From Solimonas sp964507195 (GTDB lineage: Bacteria > Pseudomonadota > Gammaproteobacteria > Nevskiales > Nevskiaceae), in contig CAZDPA010000002.1 of assembly GCA_964507195.1 (NCBI GenBank), positions 6,195 to 70,194 of the forward strand: a DNA stretch of 64,000 nt. The letters run 5' to 3'. The notes beneath the pieces are model-generated. The model had not been told where the DNA came from and ran no database searches. It saw nothing but the letters and a program-made list of their open reading frames with translations. This document shows, in pieces, positions 62,688 to 64,000 of the stretch. The position numbers and the translations under genes were made by a program. The first letter of the stretch is position 1; each line of letters starts with the position of its first letter.

Positions 62688-63638
62688 TCATTGTGGATAC
62701 GGATACTTTGGATCTTGGCAGTAGTCGTAATCAGAAATGGCCTTCGCATCTCCAACTGCCTCGAGCACATGGCACATTTGCTTCGGGTTCAGATCTACCA
62801 AACCGAACATCGTAGCGTTGCTTTTGACCTTCCTTGTCATGAGAGCTTTAACAGGGCCCACATAAGGCGCAGCGCGAGTGCCGGCGTAAGTAAATGTGTA
62901 TGCCAACTCGTATAGGCGATTGCGCTCGTCTATCGAAAGGGCGTGCTCTGGAGGCGCGGACGCGAGCCTTTGGCGCATCAGTACCTCAACCTTGCTGAGG
63001 TCGGAGTCATCCCCTGCAGCGCCAGCAATTTGCGAGGCACTGGTTCCGAGGGAGTCGTGGTCCGACATTTCAGCGCGCGCCTTATCAAGGTATCTGATCG
63101 CGTGCTTACCGTAATTTGCCAAAACGCCCCTCGCGAGGGGCCGAATGTCTCGATAAGGCCACACGCGTTCAACATGCGGCTCTTGTGAGAACGCAATTTC
63201 ACCGACTTTTTCTACGATGTAGGACGAGGGGTCTGGAATGCGTGCCGCCAACTCCAATTGATACCGTTCAATGTATGCATTAAGCCCACGACGTTGCGTA
63301 ATCGCCCGGCCTGCTCTGGAGTAAATGTTTTCCGGCGCGCATACCAACACTGACATTCCCTTCTCTGTCGTCTCGCGATAGAGACCATGAGCAAGGAATT
63401 TCTCAACCCCGATATCCAGCCAAAGCCCTTTAGCGCGCAGATTTTGCTCCAGCATGTCGGCGGCCAACGAGTACGTCTTACTCTCTTCGGCTGTGGGCTC
63501 GGCGCACGGCCTGACATTCTTTAATAACCGCGCCTGCTCCAACTCCGGTGTGCGTCCCTTTTTTCCTTGTGAAGATAGCCAAGCGCCGAGCGCCATCCCC
63601 ACGCCGATTAGAAGAATGACTTGAATGAGACGCTTCAT
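62688..63638 (-). CDS. Cassette-borne hypothetical protein with N-terminal membrane anchor
   Basis: A 316 aa protein from the ATG at 63638 (MKRLIQVILLIGVGMALGAW), chosen because it opens a membrane anchor and lies 9 bp after the GTTGGGC-type box of a vestigial attC; an ATG at 63692 overlaps the upstream gene. The rest is soluble and helical, with CAEPTAEE, VLVCAPEN and a final MCHVLEAVGDAKAISDYDYC. It is probably periplasmic. No family recognised. It ends 4 bp before the attC site, so it is the gene of an integron cassette. Confidence 0.7.
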   Translation of the reverse strand: MKRLIQVILLIGVGMALGAWLSSQGKKGRTPELEQARLLKNVRPCAEPTAEESKTYSLAADMLEQNLRAKGLWLDIGVEKFLAHGLYRETTEKGMSVLVCAPENIYSRAGRAITQRRGLNAYIERYQLELAARIPDPSSYIVEKVGEIAFSQEPHVERVWPYRDIRPLARGVLANYGKHAIRYLDKARAEMSDHDSLGTSASQIAGAAGDDSDLSKVEVLMRQRLASAPPEHALSIDERNRLYELAYTFTYAGTRAAPYVGPVKALMTRKVKSNATMFGLVDLNPKQMCHVLEAVGDAKAISDYDYCQDPKYPYPQ

Positions 63639-63647
63639 GTTTGCAAG

Positions 63648-63665
63648 GCCCAACGCAAATTGGGC
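63648..63665 (-). repeat. Vestigial attC site (R boxes only)
   Basis: On the minus strand GCCCAAT (63665-63659) is followed after four bases by GTTGGGC (63654-63648). These are the two outer boxes of an attC without the central arms, forming an 18-bp minimal hairpin between two cassette genes. It looks like an attC that lost its inner part by deletion. Confidence 0.5.
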
Positions 63666-63669
63666 GCAC

Positions 63670-63933
63670 TCACGACATAACCTCATTGCCAAGCCAGCTC
63701 ATGTAGACAGCGCCGATGGAAACAGCCGCCAACGTAATGACGAAGAGCACCACGCTGTTGCGATATACGGAAAGAGATAGCAAGAAGATAAGGCTTGAAA
63801 TGACTGCTGTTGTTATAGAAATAGCTCTGACGTAGAAAATTACGGCGCCACTCTCACCAGTTAATATGGACGCAGCAGCTATCGGAAGTGATAGCAAGAA
63901 AACCCACATAGCGGTGAGATAAGTTCCTCTCAT
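63670..63933 (-). CDS. Cassette-borne small membrane protein
   Basis: An 87 aa protein from the ATG at 63933 (MRGTYLTAMWVFLLSLPIAA); an upstream TTG in frame lies inside the attC R-prime box and is not expected to be used. Three hydrophobic segments are visible (about 5-22, 28-55 and 60-82). The start is 10 bp after the attC core site, the usual spacing of a cassette gene. No family recognised; small membrane proteins of unknown function are common integron cargo. Confidence 0.65.
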   Translation of the reverse strand: MRGTYLTAMWVFLLSLPIAAASILTGESGAVIFYVRAISITTAVISSLIFLLSLSVYRNSVVLFVITLAAVSIGAVYMSWLGNEVMS

Positions 63934-63942
63934 CTTTACGAC

Positions 63943-64000
63943 GCCCAACGCCTAGCTTAAGCCGCGTGACCGCCGAAGGCGGGCACGTCGGCTTGAAGCG
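63943..64000 (-). repeat. Integron attC site, cut by the window end
   Basis: Read on the minus strand the visible part ends with CGCTTCAAGCCGACG, a hairpin loop with CCGCCTTCGGCGG, CGCGGCTTAAG and the R-prime box GTTGGGC (63949-63943). This is the textbook gammaproteobacterial attC pattern, with its first box beyond position 64000. It shows that the array continues to the right, towards a possible integrase. Confidence 0.85.

Overview
The window is GC-rich DNA with dense bacterial coding on both strands. The gene set points to a free-living, probably salt-exposed gammaproteobacterium, perhaps Xanthomonadales/Nevskiales-like. It includes a TonB-dependent receptor, two-partner secretion, DUF1329, a fused glucosylglycerol-phosphate phosphatase/synthase, CTERM-type surface anchoring and integron attC sites. 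The lineage is inference; no rRNA or tRNA gene was seen.

Layout. 0-4.4 kb: a TetR regulator cut by the window edge faces an operon of TonB receptor, ABM-fold monooxygenase and MDR oxidoreductase. 4.7-10 kb: a compatible-solute locus with a GH13 phosphorylase and SSS symporter converging on a HAD-GT20 fusion of the GgpPS type; together these fit synthesis, uptake and phosphorolytic recycling of glucosylglycerol. 10.5-13.9 kb: a GGDEF protein with an ethylene-receptor-like membrane domain, small exported proteins and a TPR lipoprotein.

13.9-25.4 kb looks like an accessory island. It holds an XRE-type protein, a giant (about 1774 aa) protein with one degenerate and one complete tyrosine-recombinase domain, an unknown 235 aa partner, a 66-bp near-perfect palindrome, a class II Fic protein, a mobile mystery protein A gene with a broken B gene, and small orphan ORFs.

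25.5-44.9 kb is one minus-strand surface locus of about 19 kb. In transcription order it encodes a 3404-codon CTERM-type adhesin that reads through a REP-like inverted pair into an outer-membrane barrel, an 82 aa protein, a CHASE2 membrane sensor, a TpsB transporter, a TpsA exoprotein ending in a caspase-like (C14) domain, and a secreted protein. Its upstream region carries four boxes at exact 11-bp spacing. 45.4-51 kb: an AbiEi/AbiEii-like toxin-antitoxin pair, a DUF1329 protein and a winged-helix/Ser-Thr-kinase/TPR regulator.

51.2-58.2 kb is a five-gene minus-strand operon: subtilase, metallo-beta-lactamase-fold hydrolase, lipoprotein, NAL1-like trypsin and a membrane pentapeptide-type protein. 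It looks like a protease-based conflict or envelope-stress system and is the strongest candidate for an undescribed system, with the secreted caspase locus second. 58.6-64 kb: a PKD lipoprotein with a degenerate M23-like domain, a DUF1036/DUF4189 protein and, at the right edge, the distal end of an integron cassette array on the minus strand with two clear attC sites and one vestigial one.
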